Assembly: GCA_963762525.1 (NCBI GenBank)
Contig: CAVXKT010000003.1
Location: forward strand, 744,001-808,000
Length of the DNA: 64,000 nucleotides
Source of the DNA: DATFDN01 sp963762525
Lineage (GTDB): Bacteria; Pseudomonadota; Alphaproteobacteria; Acetobacterales; Acetobacteraceae
Direction of reading: 5' to 3'
In this document: positions 1 to 9,232 of the stretch, piece after piece
Layout of the letters: each line of letters begins with the position of its first letter
Position numbering within the stretch: position 1 is the first letter of the stretch
Program-made: the position numbers and the translations under genes
Notes under the pieces: generated by a model
The model's input: the letters and a program-made list of their open reading frames with translations, nothing else
The model's database searches: none
What the model was told of the DNA's origin: nothing

Positions 1-222
1 AACCGCGAGTTCCTGCACATGCAGCCGAATGCGATGGCGAAAAGCCGCATTCAACGCGCCTCTCAGCTCCGGATGCCGCCGCGATTTCGTGGCGCAGACA
101 TTCGCAAGCTCGAATGACAGCAACACCGGCGCAACCAGCCGCGAACCGGTCAGCCGCTCGCCGATGCGGTCAGCGCCCGGCTCATCGAACGTCAAAGCGG
201 CCATCGCCGACGCATCGACCAC
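1..222 (-). CDS. VapC-type PIN-domain toxin, cut by left edge
   Basis: The N-terminal 74 residues of a PIN-domain ribonuclease toxin are visible; the rest lies beyond the left edge. The protein begins MVDASAMAALTFDEPGAD, where the first Asp sits at the position of the first metal-binding acidic residue of PIN nucleases, and an FELANV segment follows that matches the second conserved patch. A GTG start lies one base after the TAA of the upstream antitoxin, so the two genes are probably translationally coupled. PIN toxins of this type usually cleave RNA and are held inactive by the paired antitoxin; the target cannot be read from the sequence. Family assignment is fairly sure and the exact subgroup is not. 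Confidence 0.75.
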   Translation of the reverse strand, partial: MVDASAMAALTFDEPGADRIGERLTGSRLVAPVLLSFELANVCATKSRRHPELRGALNAAFRHRIRLHVQELAV

Positions 223-223
223 C

Positions 224-460
224 TTAACGACGATCGCGGTCGGCACGGATGATTTCGACCGATTTGGCGGGCGTGGAAACGCCAAGCCTGCGAATTTCCG
301 CCAGAAATTCCGCAGGGGTCAGTACATTCCCCGGCTCCACCGCCTCCTCGATGATCGCGAGCAATTCTCCCTGCAGGGATCGGTGGTGCCGGGCGGCGCG
401 CTCCCGCAGCCGCTCCACCACGGCGTCAGGCGCGTTCTTGATCGAGAGTGTAACGGGCAT
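224..460 (-). CDS. FitA-type ribbon-helix-helix antitoxin
   Basis: A 78-residue protein starting MPVTLSIKNAPDAVVERL. The short beta strand followed by two amphipathic helices (VVERLRERAARHHRSLQGEL) is the Arc/FitA-type ribbon-helix-helix DNA-binding fold, and the C-terminal part would wrap the toxin. It directly precedes the PIN toxin gene with a one-base gap, the usual antitoxin-first order. Such antitoxins normally autoregulate the operon. A longer reading frame extends upstream, but the ATG at 460 begins exactly at the conserved N-terminus, so I prefer it. No convincing Shine-Dalgarno is visible just upstream. Confidence 0.8.
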   Translation of the reverse strand: MPVTLSIKNAPDAVVERLRERAARHHRSLQGELLAIIEEAVEPGNVLTPAEFLAEIRRLGVSTPAKSVEIIRADRDRR

Positions 461-623
461 GGTTCCAAATCCGCGCCAAAACGGAACCCCCTTTAGCACG
501 GCCCAATATTGTGCGGAATGGGTCGTGTCGCCTGGGCGGGGGGTCCCCGGCCTGCCGGGACTTTCGGGTCCGGCTCGGACCGTCGGTTCGATCGACCGGC
601 CCACACCGCCTATGGCACCGCGA

Positions 624-700
624 TGAGTTGGCGGCCAGCTTGTCATATCGCGCTGCAACGCGGCGGATATCCTCCAACCATCCGAACATGCCCTTAAGAT
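624..700 (-). pseudogene. C-terminal scrap of IS5-family transposase
   Basis: About 25 codons read LKGMFGWLEDIRRVAARYDK and continue LAANS. This resembles the conserved end of IS5-family transposases, where a phenylalanine, a tryptophan or lysine and the RRVATRYDK block come just before the C-terminal hydrophobic segment. No start, no DDE residues and no clear terminal repeats are preserved nearby, so this is a small scar rather than an element. It lies between the left-edge toxin-antitoxin pair and the 3' end of the ClC gene. The identification rests on one short motif. Confidence 0.5.
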
Positions 701-780
701 CCGTTTCGGCTTCGGTTACAGAAATCCCCGCGACGAATGGCCGCAGACAGCTCATCGAGAGCGCCCGCGAGCCCGGCGGC

Positions 781-2636
781 TCAGGTCGGATAAAGCCCGA
801 TGCTGCTGGCCACGCTGTCGGCGATCTGTTCCTTGGTGATGACGCCAAGGATGCGACCGGCCTCGGGATAGCCGGCCTGCGGGATCACCAGCGCCATCGC
901 TGCATTCTTCCGGCGCATCCGGGCGATCACGTCGAATGTCGCGGCAGTTCTCGCGCACCACGGTGAAGTTGCGCCGCGCCAGTTCGCCGAGCGTCACCTC
1001 CGCCCCCGCCGCACCCACCGCGCGCCGCAGATCGATATTGACCCGGAGCACGCCGACGACCGGCCGCTGTCGCGTGACCACCACATGCCGCACTCCGCCC
1101 GCGCTCTCGGACCTGCGCAGGAACGCCGCGAAGCTGGTGGCCGCGTCCAGGATCGCGACGTCCCGCAGCATCACGTCGCGGGCGCTGCGCACCAGGAACA
1201 GGTTGGCGTGCAGCCCGCGCGGCATCGCGTGGCCGCGGCGGACCAGCTTCATCGTGTAGATGTTCTCCGCGCGAGAGCATCCGGCGCACGCCGAGGCTGA
1301 GGCGACGGCAAGGATCATCGGCAGCACGATGTTGTAGTCGAGCGTCATCTCGAAGATCATCGTCACCGCGGTCATCGCGGCGCCGGTGCCGCCGCCGACC
1401 ATCGCCCCCATGCCGACCATCGCGAAGGCCGGCAGGCTGACCGGCACGCCAGGCAACACCGCACCGATCAGGCCGGCGAAAGCCGCGCCGAGGGTCGCGC
1501 CCATGAACAGCGACGGCGAGAAAATGCCGCCCGATGAACCGGACCCGAGGCTCACGGTGGTGGCGAACAGCTTGCAGACGAACAGCAGCACCAGGAACAC
1601 GCCGCCCGTGAGCTGGCCGGCCAAGGGTCGCCTGGATGGTCGCGTACCCGACGCCCTCCACGTAGTAATGCCCGGCTACGCGCATCAGCAGATAGATCAG
1701 CACGCCGATCAGCAGCATGCCGACACGCATGGCGCAGATAGTTGCCGGGGATGCGCTCGAACAGGTCCTCGGCCCAATGCAGCGAGCGCACGAACAGCGC
1801 CGCGGCGACGCCGACGATGGCGCCGAGCACCGCGTACAGCAGCAGCGTCAACGGCGCTGCTCGCCTGGTTGGGAATGGCCGCGAGCTGCGCCGGCACCGC
1901 GAACGCCGGGCTGGGTGCCGAAGAACAGCCGACCGATGAAGGTGGCGCTGCCGGTGGACAGCGCGACCGGCAGGAAGGTGTTGACGCTGACCTCCGGCAG
2001 CATCAGCTCGGTCGCGAACATCACGCCGCCGATCGGCGTGTTGAACGTCGCGGCGATGCCGGCGCCGGCGCCGGCCGCCACCAGCGTGATACGCTGCGCC
2101 ATCGGCATGGCGATCACCTGGCCGAGGGTCGAGCCCAGTGCCGAGCCGATCTGGATGATCGGGCCTTCGCGTCCGACCGCCGCGCCGCTGCCGATCGCCA
2201 GCGCCGAGGCAAGCGATTTGGCGACGGCGACCACGGGGCGGATCATGCCGCCGCTGGTAGTAGATCGCGTCCATCACCTCCGGCACGCCGTGGCCCTTCG
2301 CCTCCGGGGCGAAGTCTTGACGATGAAGGTGACGCCGAGCGAGCCGATCACCGGCACCAGGATGACGAGCGCGCCCCAGGGCGAAGGCGGCGTGAACAGG
2401 CTGGCGTCGTAGGCGAACGACACGTGGCCGAGAAACAGCAGATTGTGCACCAGCCCGATCAGTGCGCGGAAGAACACCGCGCCGTAGCCGGTGACGAGCC
2501 CGACGACCAGAGCGAGCCCGCAGAGCGACCACAGGCTGAGCGGTCGCGGCTCTCGCTGCCCGGCAATGCCGGCGCTTTCGGCAGGGACATTCGGCCCGGC
2601 GACCGGATCGGGCGCGGCGGGAGCATGGTTCGTCAT
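781..2636 (-). CDS. ClC-family chloride channel / H+ antiporter with CBS domain (frame-broken)
   Basis: Membrane transport protein of the ClC family, about 618 residues if the frame is repaired. Order on the minus strand: hydrophilic N-terminus from ATG 2636, first membrane helices (LCGLALVVGLVTGYGAVFF), selectivity motif GREGP (around 2165), the GSGSSGGIFSPSLFMGA motif that supplies the central anion site (around 1530), further helices, then cytoplasmic CBS-like sequence ending in SSIGLYPT and a TGA at 781-783. These are the expected ClC signature loops in the expected order. The gene is spread over at least four frame changes (near 2250, 1860, 1730, 1620 and 950), some of them in GC runs. 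Whether it is a true pseudogene or a consensus artefact cannot be decided here. The transported ion is inferred from the family. Confidence 0.85.
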
Positions 2637-2795
2637 CCTCGGCCGACCTCGTTGCTGCGTCACGGTCTCCGCCGTTCCGGACCCCGCGTTGGCGCAGGTT
2701 CAACCGGAAGTGTGTCGTCACGCAATGGACGTCCGGCGGCGTGGTGATAGCTTCGTCCCGCTCACAACACCGCCGCAGACGAGAGGCATCCGGAG

Positions 2796-3107
2796 ATGTC
2801 GGTTCCCTGCCCGCCGATGGAATGGCCGAGCACGTTGGAAGAGGCCGGCCCCGCCGAGGACCCTACCATCGTGCTGGCGGGGGCGGCTCAAATCGGGGGC
2901 ACGCCATTTCGCGTCACGGCAATCCGGGTGGAGCCCCGGCTGCGGTCCATGCCGGACTACCGGCCGGGACTCGACCCTATCGTATACGAGTGCGACGTGC
3001 TGGAGAGATTGCTCGACGATCTGGGTGAAGTGGCGAACACCGACCACCCGCGCACCATCGAGCTTTCGGCAGGCGCATATGTCATGTACATGACTTCGGC
3101 GCCATAG
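2796..3107 (+). CDS. small hypothetical protein
   Basis: A 103-residue open frame starting ATG with an AGAGG-like ribosome-binding site seven bases upstream. The product is soluble and acidic, without signal peptide or membrane segment, and includes VLAGAAQIGGTPFRVTAIRV and ERLLDDLGEVANTDHPR. I do not recognise a family. Third-codon-position GC is high as in neighbouring genes, which favours coding. It lies between the divergently oriented ClC gene and the molybdopterin enzyme, with 69 bases before the latter, and could be expressed from the same promoter. A competing long frame on the other strand looks like a GC shadow. Confidence 0.5.
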   Translation: MSVPCPPMEWPSTLEEAGPAEDPTIVLAGAAQIGGTPFRVTAIRVEPRLRSMPDYRPGLDPIVYECDVLERLLDDLGEVANTDHPRTIELSAGAYVMYMTSAP

Positions 3108-3176
3108 CCTCGCGGCTACCGCTGCCGGCCATCCCGGGCTAGTATTGCATCGGAACAAGCCGGCAAGGAGCCTCCC

Positions 3177-5223
3177 GTGTCGCTCGACGAACGCGCCAGC
3201 GTCTGCACCTTCGATTGTCCGGACACGTGCAGCCTCACCGTCACCGTCGAGGATGAGCGGATCGTCAAGGTCCGCGGCTCCGAGGCGGCGCCGTATACCG
3301 AGGGCGTGATTTGCAACAAGGTCGCCCGCGACATGGCCGCCTTCGTGCACGGCCCGCAGCGGTTGCTCTATCCGCTGCACCGCACCGGGGCGAAGGGCGA
3401 AGCGCGGTTTGAGCGCATCTCCTGGGACGCGGCGCTTGACGAAATCCACGCCCGGGTCGGCGCGGTGATCGCACGCTGGGGTCCGCAAGCGGTGATGCCG
3501 TTCAACTATGCCGGCCCGCACGGGTTCCTCTCCGGCGACAGCATGTCGCTCCGGTTCTTCCACCGCCTCGGCGCCAGCGGGCTCTATCGCCGGGGTCTCT
3601 GCGGCGGCGTGCGCAGCGAAGCCTGGGCCGGGACATATGGCGCGGTTCCCGGCTGCCCGCCGAATTCGCCGCCGAGGCGGCGCTCAACATCGTCTGGGGC
3701 AACAACGCGACGGTCGCCAATCTGCATCTGGTGCGCTGCGTCCGGCAGGCGATGCGCAAGGGCGGCCGGCTGGTCGTGGTCGATCCGCTGCGCACCAAGA
3801 TCGCCGCCCAAGCCGATCTTCACCTGGCGCCGCTGCCGGGAACCGACGCGCTGCTCGCCTGGTCGCTGGCGGCGGAGTTGGAGCGTGCCGGCGCGTTCGA
3901 CAGCGGCTTCATCGCCGCGCATGTGCTCGGCTTCGACGAATTCATGGCCCGCGCGCGCGAGTGGCCCGCCACCCGGGCAGCCGAAGCGTGCGGCGTGCCG
4001 GCCCGGGATATCCTTATCCTGGCGCGCTGGCTGGCCGAAGCCGATCCGCTCGTGCTCGCGCCCGGCAACGGCCTCGAACGCGGACGCAATGGCGGCAGCG
4101 GCATCCGCGCGGCGATCGCGCTGCCGGCGCTGCTCGGCAAACTCGGCAAGCGCAGCGGGATCGTGCTCGGCGCCGGCAACGCCTTTCCGAAAACCATCGC
4201 CCGGTTGCAGCGGCCGGACTTGGCGCCGCCCGGGACCCGCACGCTTAATCTGGTCGATGTCGGCCGCCACCTTGCCCTCGACGACATCGACCCGCCGCTG
4301 CGCGCGGTGTTCATCTACAACCACAACCCGATCGTGGTGCATCCGCAGCAGAACCGGATGCGCGAAGGGCTCGCGCGCCAGGACGTGTTCGCCGTCGGCA
4401 TCGAGCTGGCGATGACCGAGAGCATGGCGCATTGCGACATCGTGCTCCCCGCCGCCAGCCATTTCGAATGCGACGATCTCTATCCGTCCTACGGCCATCA
4501 TTGGCTGCAACGCGCCGAGCCGGTGATCGCCGCCGCTCGGCGAGGCGTTGCCGAACACCGAGATTTTTCGCCGGCTCGCGGCACGTTTCGGCTTCGACGA
4601 GCCGTGTTTCGCGGCGACCGACCGCGAGCTGATGGACGACGCCGTCGATCCCGCCGATCCCCGTCTCGGCGGTATTCGGCCGAGCCAAATCTCGACCGCG
4701 CGGGCGTTGCAGATGGCGGCGCCGGACGGCCATGCTCTGGTGCTGTTCGAGAACGTCTTCCCCGCCACGCCCTCGGGCAAGATCGAGCTGGCCTCGGCTT
4801 CACTCGCCACCCGGTGGGGTGAGGCGGCGCGGCTGCCGACTTGGCGCGATCGTTTGTCGGCCTATCCGCTGATGCTCATCTCGCCCGCCTCCGACAAGCG
4901 CATCTCCTCGACCCTGGGCGGGCTGGCCGCCTCCGCCGGCCCGCCGGCACTGCGCATGCACCCCGAGGACGCCGCCGCGCGCGGCCTGGCATCGGGCGAC
5001 CGACGTCCGGGTCTGGAACGAGCTCGGGGAGGTCATCCTGCCGCTTCAGATCACCACCGACATCCGTCCCGGCGTGGTCGCCAGCGAAAAGGGCGCGTGG
5101 CTCGCGACCAGCAGGACCGGGCAGACGATCTCGGCGTTGGTCGCCGCCGACATGCGCGCCGATCTCGCCGAGGGCGCCTGCTTCAACGATACCCGGGTGG
5201 AGGCGGGTCCGGCTGCGGGGTGA
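3177..5223 (+). CDS. molybdopterin-dependent oxidoreductase, DMSO-reductase superfamily (frame-broken)
   Basis: About 680 residues once the frame is joined. The N-terminus carries CTFDCPDTC and a fourth Cys in GVICNK some 25 residues on, a [4Fe-4S]-binding pattern like that of formate dehydrogenase or thiosulfate reductase large subunits. Then follow molybdopterin-binding segments (VVVDPLRTKIA, YNHNPIVVHP, DIVLPAASHFE) and the C-terminal dinucleotide-binding domain (SPASDKRISSTLGG to the end). GTG start with AAGGAG eight bases upstream. Frame changes fall near 3660, 4540 and 5000. No twin-arginine leader is seen, so it is probably cytoplasmic. No small subunit or electron carrier is adjacent, so the substrate is unknown. 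Residue 4 of the Cys motif and the overall length fit a free-standing oxidoreductase rather than a respiratory complex. Confidence 0.85.
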
Positions 5224-5234
5224 ATGCGGCGCTT

Positions 5235-6740
5235 TTAATACCCGGAATCGTTGAACGGTAAAACGCATCCGCCGCCCCCGTCATCGCGAGCCGCCTCTTG
5301 GCGGCGTGGCGATCCAGGCGGGCAGCACGGTGCGGTGAGCCTGGATCGCCACGGCGCTGCGCGCCTCGCGATGACGATCCCGGGCGACCCGCTCTTCCAC
5401 TGATGCCGGTTATAAACTTTCGACATCGGGCGCGGACGCGACCCGTCGCGGAAGCGCTCGAAGCGGAACGGCGCCGGATCGACGAGCGGGCGATCGCCGG
5501 TCACGAGATCGGCGGCCAGGCGCCCGGCCGCGGGACCGATGCCGAACCCGTGTCCGGAAAAGCCGGTCGCCACGAAAAACCCGGGCAGCGCCGTCACCGG
5601 CGAGATCACCGGAATGGCATCGGGCGTCACGTCGATCATGCCCGCCCATTGCTGCGCCACCCGCGCCTGCCGAAACGCCGGAAAAATCTTCCGGACCGCA
5701 GTGAGCGCCCGATCGTTGACCGCGGCGATCGGCTCGGGGTCGAGCACGCGCGTGGCTTCGAACGGCCCCGGCCGGTCGAGCGGGAAGCGCCGCGGCGTGC
5801 GCCACTCCTCCAGGAAGCGTTGGCCGAGCCGGAACTGCACACCGGCCTGTCCCGACCGCCACAGCGCCCAGAAGTCGCCGAACAGACGGAAACTGTCGGG
5901 CACGATCTCGGCCACGCTCGCGTGCAGATTGGCGATGGTGTAGCCGCCGTCCAGGCGCTTGCGTAAGCCGAAACCGGGGCCGTACGCGGCGACCTCGGGC
6001 GCGCCGGAGAGCGGGTCCGTCCGCATGACCGACGAGCGCACCTTGAGCTGCGGCAGATCGAGCGCGAGATTGCCGCAGAACAAGCGTGACCAGGCGCCGC
6101 CGGCGAGCAGCACGGCGTCGCAGTCGATCCGCCCCTTCTCGGTGACGGCGGCGGCGATCTTGCCGCCCCTGGTCTCGACGCCGCGCACCGCGCACCGCGT
6201 GACGATCGCCGCCCCGCGTCGCCGCGCCGCCGCGGCAATCGCGGGCGTCGCCTTCTGCGGCTCGGCGCGGCCGTCGCTCGGGGTGTAGAGGGCGGCGCGG
6301 AACGCGCGCGTCGCGCCGGGCAGGATTTGGTCCACCTCCGCCGCCCCGATCATGCGCGTATCGAGCTGATAGGGGCGCGCATGTTCGAGCCAGGCGGCGC
6401 GTTCGGCCTCCTCCTCCGCCGTGTCGCAAAGATAGGCGATGCCGCTCACGCGGAACCCGGTGTCGGCCTCGACCATCTCGTTCATCCGCCCCCAGAGCCG
6501 GAGGCTTTCGATGATGAGGGGCAGTTCGCGCGGATCGCGCCCCATCTTCCGGCACCATCCCCAATTGCGGCTGGATTGCTCGCCCGCAATCTCGCCCTTT
6601 TCGCAGAGGACGACCGAGACGCCCCTTTCGGCGAGAAAATAGGCGGCACTCACGCCGATGATGCCGCCGCCCACGACGACCACCGCCGCCCGCGCCGGCA
6701 GTGTCGTGTCGCTTGCAACGGGATCGAGCGCCGGACCCAT
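5235..6740 (-). CDS. FAD-dependent oxidoreductase, DAO (D-amino-acid oxidase/dehydrogenase) family
   Basis: A single open frame of about 500 residues. Near residue 18 it has VVVVGGGIIGVSAAYFLAER, the dinucleotide-binding GxGxxG fold, followed by the acidic E in LCEKG. The C-terminal half has ATGFSGHGFGIGPAAG, the flavin-contacting end typical of glycine/sarcosine/D-amino-acid oxidising enzymes. It would oxidise an amine with transfer of electrons to FAD; the substrate is unknown. ATG 6740 is preferred over the TTG six bases upstream. The last 60 or so residues are unlike the family. They are encoded by the palindromic repeat at 5280-5375, so the native stop was probably near 5400 and the frame now runs through the repeat. 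Confidence 0.85.
   Translation of the reverse strand: MGPALDPVASDTTLPARAAVVVVGGGIIGVSAAYFLAERGVSVVLCEKGEIAGEQSSRNWGWCRKMGRDPRELPLIIESLRLWGRMNEMVEADTGFRVSGIAYLCDTAEEEAERAAWLEHARPYQLDTRMIGAAEVDQILPGATRAFRAALYTPSDGRAEPQKATPAIAAAARRRGAAIVTRCAVRGVETRGGKIAAAVTEKGRIDCDAVLLAGGAWSRLFCGNLALDLPQLKVRSSVMRTDPLSGAPEVAAYGPGFGLRKRLDGGYTIANLHASVAEIVPDSFRLFGDFWALWRSGQAGVQFRLGQRFLEEWRTPRRFPLDRPGPFEATRVLDPEPIAAVNDRALTAVRKIFPAFRQARVAQQWAGMIDVTPDAIPVISPVTALPGFFVATGFSGHGFGIGPAAGRLAADLVTGDRPLVDPAPFRFERFRDGSRPRPMSKVYNRHQWKSGSPGIVIARRAAPWRSRLTAPCCPPGSPRRQEAARDDGGGGCVLPFNDSGY
5280..5375. repeat. REP-like palindromic repeat between convergent genes
   Basis: Outer arms gtcatcgcgag (5280-5290) and ctcgcgatgac (5365-5375) are exact inverted copies. 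Inner arms gtggcgatccaggc (5306-5319) and gcctggatcgccac (5339-5352) are also exact. This is the layout of the common extragenic element whose arms read GTCAT(T/C)GCGAG and CTGGAT(T/C)GCCAC in many proteobacteria. It lies between the 3' ends of the molybdopterin enzyme (+) and the FAD oxidoreductase (-), and could serve as a bidirectional transcript end, but there is no T-rich tail. Confidence 0.8.
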
Positions 6741-6868
6741 GCGCAAACCCTATCTGGGCACCGGCGGTACCTGCAAGCGGGGGCGCTTCTACCGCGCCGC
6801 CATCCTCGCCTCCGCCTGCGCCTGTCGCATAAGGCCCCTCCTGTCAAAGTCGCTCGCGCTGCGGTATT

Positions 6869-7384
6869 TTATGAGCGCGACGGCTTCGGACCGTTGCGCG
6901 GGCTGGCCGTAGCGAAATCGGCCTTGATGCGGGCCAGGATGAGGCGCTTGCGCTCATCATCTACCGGCATCGACGGAACGAGCCGGGTGAGCTTCCGCTT
7001 GCTCACCACGCCATGCCGCGCAAGCTCCCGATTGAACTCGATGTCTCTCTCGCGCCCCGCTGCATACTTCGACACCACGAGGTCATGAATATCCACACAA
7101 AGCCCGGTCGCCCCGCCCGTGTTCGCGTTGGACAGCCGGACGACACGTTGCTCCCATCCATGCGGGAGAATGGCCGTGGCCGGGCCGACCCCGTGGCCGT
7201 AATAGCCGTGTGTGTCATGGAACGGCGAAAGCTCGCCGATGGCAGCGTCGATCTCCTCGGCACGCTCGGGATGGTTGCGCGGATACACGTCCGCTTCGTC
7301 CGACTGGAAGGCAATCGGCGGCAGCTTCATGGGCTGCGCGTGAACGGCCTGGCTGCCGACGACGACGATCTCGGCATCACCCAC
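6869..7384 (-). CDS. DUF6036-type nucleotidyltransferase-like protein
   Basis: About 170 residues. EIVVVGSQAVHAQ near the N-terminus followed by QSDEADVYPR matches the minimal nucleotidyltransferase pattern (a G-S pair, then two acidic residues). FHDTHGYYGHGVGP and a later DIHDLVVSKYAAGRERD are characteristic blocks of the DUF6036 family as I know it. The GTG at 7384 leaves off the usual first helix. In another frame ATG 7433 begins MNCTQLE, and NIIRAASQIVGD then precedes EIVVV, so the true start is probably 7433 with a one-base frame slip near 7412-7416. It is encoded just after, and overlapping, the small helical gene at 7327-7734. Paired genes of this kind behave like toxin-antitoxin modules; that role is inferred. 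Confidence 0.7.
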   Translation of the reverse strand: MGDAEIVVVGSQAVHAQPMKLPPIAFQSDEADVYPRNHPERAEEIDAAIGELSPFHDTHGYYGHGVGPATAILPHGWEQRVVRLSNANTGGATGLCVDIHDLVVSKYAAGRERDIEFNRELARHGVVSKRKLTRLVPSMPVDDERKRLILARIKADFATASPRNGPKPSRS

Positions 7385-7734
7385 GATTTGACTGGCGGCC
7401 CGGATGATATTGTTCGAGCTGAGTGCAATTCATAAACGGCGAGGCGTTCGGGTTCCGTCAGTATGCCCGTGAACGGGCTGGATTGGCGAAGGCGTGTCGC
7501 CTTCTCCGACCGCTCCACCAGGAACCGGGCGACCTGATCGGGGGTGCCCGTCAAAATCTGTTCCCACTCGGCGAGCGCCAGTGACGGACTGCCATGGCTT
7601 TCCTGCCATCGGCGCACGTTCACGCGCGCCTTATCGAGCAACGCGGGGTCGGCCAGCACCTTCTCGGCAATCAGCCGGTGCAAGGCGAGGCTGCGCTCGT
7701 CGAGGCGGCCATGGTCGCTATAAATCGGCTCCAT
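7327..7734 (-). CDS. helical partner of the nucleotidyltransferase, probable antitoxin-like protein
   Basis: From ATG 7734 it gives about 135 residues with LALHRLIAEKVLADPALLDK, RRWQESHG, LAEWEQILTG and RLRQSSPFTGILTEPERLAVYE. This is an all-alpha protein that I recall as the upstream partner of DUF6036-type nucleotidyltransferase genes. The final 25 residues (SSGPPVKSW onward) look unlike the rest and overlap the start of the downstream gene, so the same one-base slip near 7412 may have lost the native stop. No DNA-binding motif is obvious. Function as antitoxin or adaptor is inferred from pairing only. Confidence 0.6.
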   Translation of the reverse strand: MEPIYSDHGRLDERSLALHRLIAEKVLADPALLDKARVNVRRWQESHGSPSLALAEWEQILTGTPDQVARFLVERSEKATRLRQSSPFTGILTEPERLAVYELHSARTISSGPPVKSWVMPRSSSSAARPFTRSP

Positions 7735-7884
7735 TTCAGCATTGTAGCACAAGGTGGCGCGCCGACAAGTCGTTGCATTAATGTTGAACTTTGCGCCGGC
7801 GCGCACTAGCCGTTCCATATCCAACGTGCCTTGATTGCGCCGGCGAGTTGCTTGAGCCGTGGTCGGAGATGGCGCGGCTGTGCC

Positions 7885-8910
7885 CTACCGCGACGCCATC
7901 CTCGCCTCCGCCTCCCCTTCCCGCTCGGTCAGCCACGTCCGCGCCGCCGCGCCGGCGCCGGAGGGGGGCGGGGCGGTGGGGTCGTCGATCCAGGCGATCA
8001 CGTCGCCGATCGGTGTCGCGCGGTCGAGGTCGCGCAGCAGCAGATGGTGCAGTTTCGGGTAGTAGGCGGCGGCCGTCGCCGGCGGCAGGTCGCGCCAGGC
8101 GGCGGCTGTCGCCCGCTTCGGGATCAGCTCGTCCTTGCCGCCATAGAGGCACAGCACCGGGCCGCGCATCCGGCCGAAATCGGCGAGGGCCAGATCCATC
8201 AGATCGACCAGCCCCTTCACCGCATCCCAGCGGGTGCCGTGGATGGTCAGCGGGTCGGTGGAGAGGCGATGCAGCGCGGCGCGGTTGTCGGAGGCCGTCA
8301 CCCGCACGATCGAGCCGTTCACCCGCATTCCCGGCACGGTGTTCACCACCAGCCACAGCGCGGTGCGCTCGAAGACGTTCATCTCGCCGCGACCCCATAT
8401 CGCGGGCGAGACCAGGATGGTGCCGTCCGACGGCGCCGGGCGGTCGCTGGCGGCGAGGCAGATCGCCACCGCTCCGCCCATGCTCTCGCCCATCACCAAC
8501 AGCTTGGTTCGCGGATGCGCGGCGCGGAGCAGATCGACCATCGTGCGCGCATCATCGACCAGCGTCGCCGCGCCGGGCCAGAAGCCGCGCTCGGCGGTGG
8601 CGCCGAAGCCGCGCTGATCGGGGGCGATGATCTCGATCCCGGCGGCGGCGAAGGCCGGAGCGGGGACCTCCCACGCGTCGCGGCTGTCGTTCATGCCGTG
8701 CAGCGCCAGGATGATCGCGCGCGGCTCCCCCTCCGGTCGCCATGCGCGATAGAAGAGCCGCGTGCCGTCGGCCATCACGAAGGCGGCGTCGGTCCGTGCG
8801 GGCGGACCGAGAGGGGCGCCTTCGGTCGCCAGATGCACGGCGCATCCGGATAACATCAACGACGAGGCGGCTGATCCGGCGAGGAAGATTCGGCGCGACA
8901 GGGGGGGCAC
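7885..8910 (-). CDS. alpha/beta hydrolase, lysophospholipase/monoglyceride-lipase-like lipoprotein
   Basis: A complete 341-residue protein. The N-terminus has two arginines (SRRIFLAG), a hydrophobic stretch and a lipobox LSGC near residue 22, so it should be an exported lipoprotein. The hydrolase fold then follows: oxyanion segment ALHGMND, nucleophile elbow GESMGG (Ser), acid in YGGKDELIP, and catalytic His in KLHHLLLRD. This is the arrangement of the serine-aminopeptidase / monoacylglycerol-lipase group. It would cleave carboxyl esters of lipid-like substrates at the cell envelope. It is transcribed alone, divergent from the zinc-finger/polA pair. Confidence 0.88.
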   Translation of the reverse strand: MPPLSRRIFLAGSAASSLMLSGCAVHLATEGAPLGPPARTDAAFVMADGTRLFYRAWRPEGEPRAIILALHGMNDSRDAWEVPAPAFAAAGIEIIAPDQRGFGATAERGFWPGAATLVDDARTMVDLLRAAHPRTKLLVMGESMGGAVAICLAASDRPAPSDGTILVSPAIWGRGEMNVFERTALWLVVNTVPGMRVNGSIVRVTASDNRAALHRLSTDPLTIHGTRWDAVKGLVDLMDLALADFGRMRGPVLCLYGGKDELIPKRATAAAWRDLPPATAAAYYPKLHHLLLRDLDRATPIGDVIAWIDDPTAPPPSGAGAAARTWLTEREGEAEARMASR

Positions 8911-8985
8911 GGGCGATGCGGATTGAAAGGTCGGGCGGTATCGCTATCATCCGGCCACACTATCGGCCAGAGGAATCGCCCGCCC

Positions 8986-9183
8986 ATGCCGGACGGCGCC
9001 GCCATCCCGACCCCGACCGAGACCATCGAGGTCGATGATCCGGTCGTCGCCTGCGACGGCGGCGGCGGGGCGCTCGGCCATCCGCGCGTGTTTCTGCGCA
9101 TCGAGGAGCAGTCGGTCTTGTGCCCGTATTGCTCGCGGCTGTTTCTGCTGAAAGAGGGCGCCCGTCACGCCAGCGGACACTGA
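8986..9183 (+). CDS. small zinc-finger protein, zf-CHCC type
   Basis: 65 residues from ATG 8986, with AGAGGA about a dozen bases upstream. The core VACDGGGGALGHPRVFLRI followed by VLCPYCSRLF supplies C-x(n)-H-x(n)-C-x2-C, the metal pattern of the CHCC zinc finger also found in the NDUFS6 subunit of complex I. In alphaproteobacteria such small proteins are usually stand-alone genes of unknown role. The stop at 9181-9183 overlaps the region where polA must begin, so the two genes are probably co-transcribed. The longer frame from 8923 adds residues unlike the family. Confidence 0.8.
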   Translation: MPDGAAIPTPTETIEVDDPVVACDGGGGALGHPRVFLRIEEQSVLCPYCSRLFLLKEGARHASGH

Positions 9184-9232
9184 CATCGTCGAGCTTGGCG
9201 CCGTCGCGACGCCGGAGGTCGCCCCGCCGCAC

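Noticed and set aside
1386..2747. Plus-strand open frame of 453 codons opposite the ClC gene
   Set aside because: The minus strand carries the ClC signature loops in order, and the plus-strand product is low-complexity Arg/Ala-rich.
2718..3563. Minus-strand open frame of 281 codons over the small hypothetical gene and the molybdopterin enzyme start
   Set aside because: It overlaps the clear Fe-S Cys motif region on the other strand, so it is a shadow. It slightly lowers confidence in the 2796-3107 gene.
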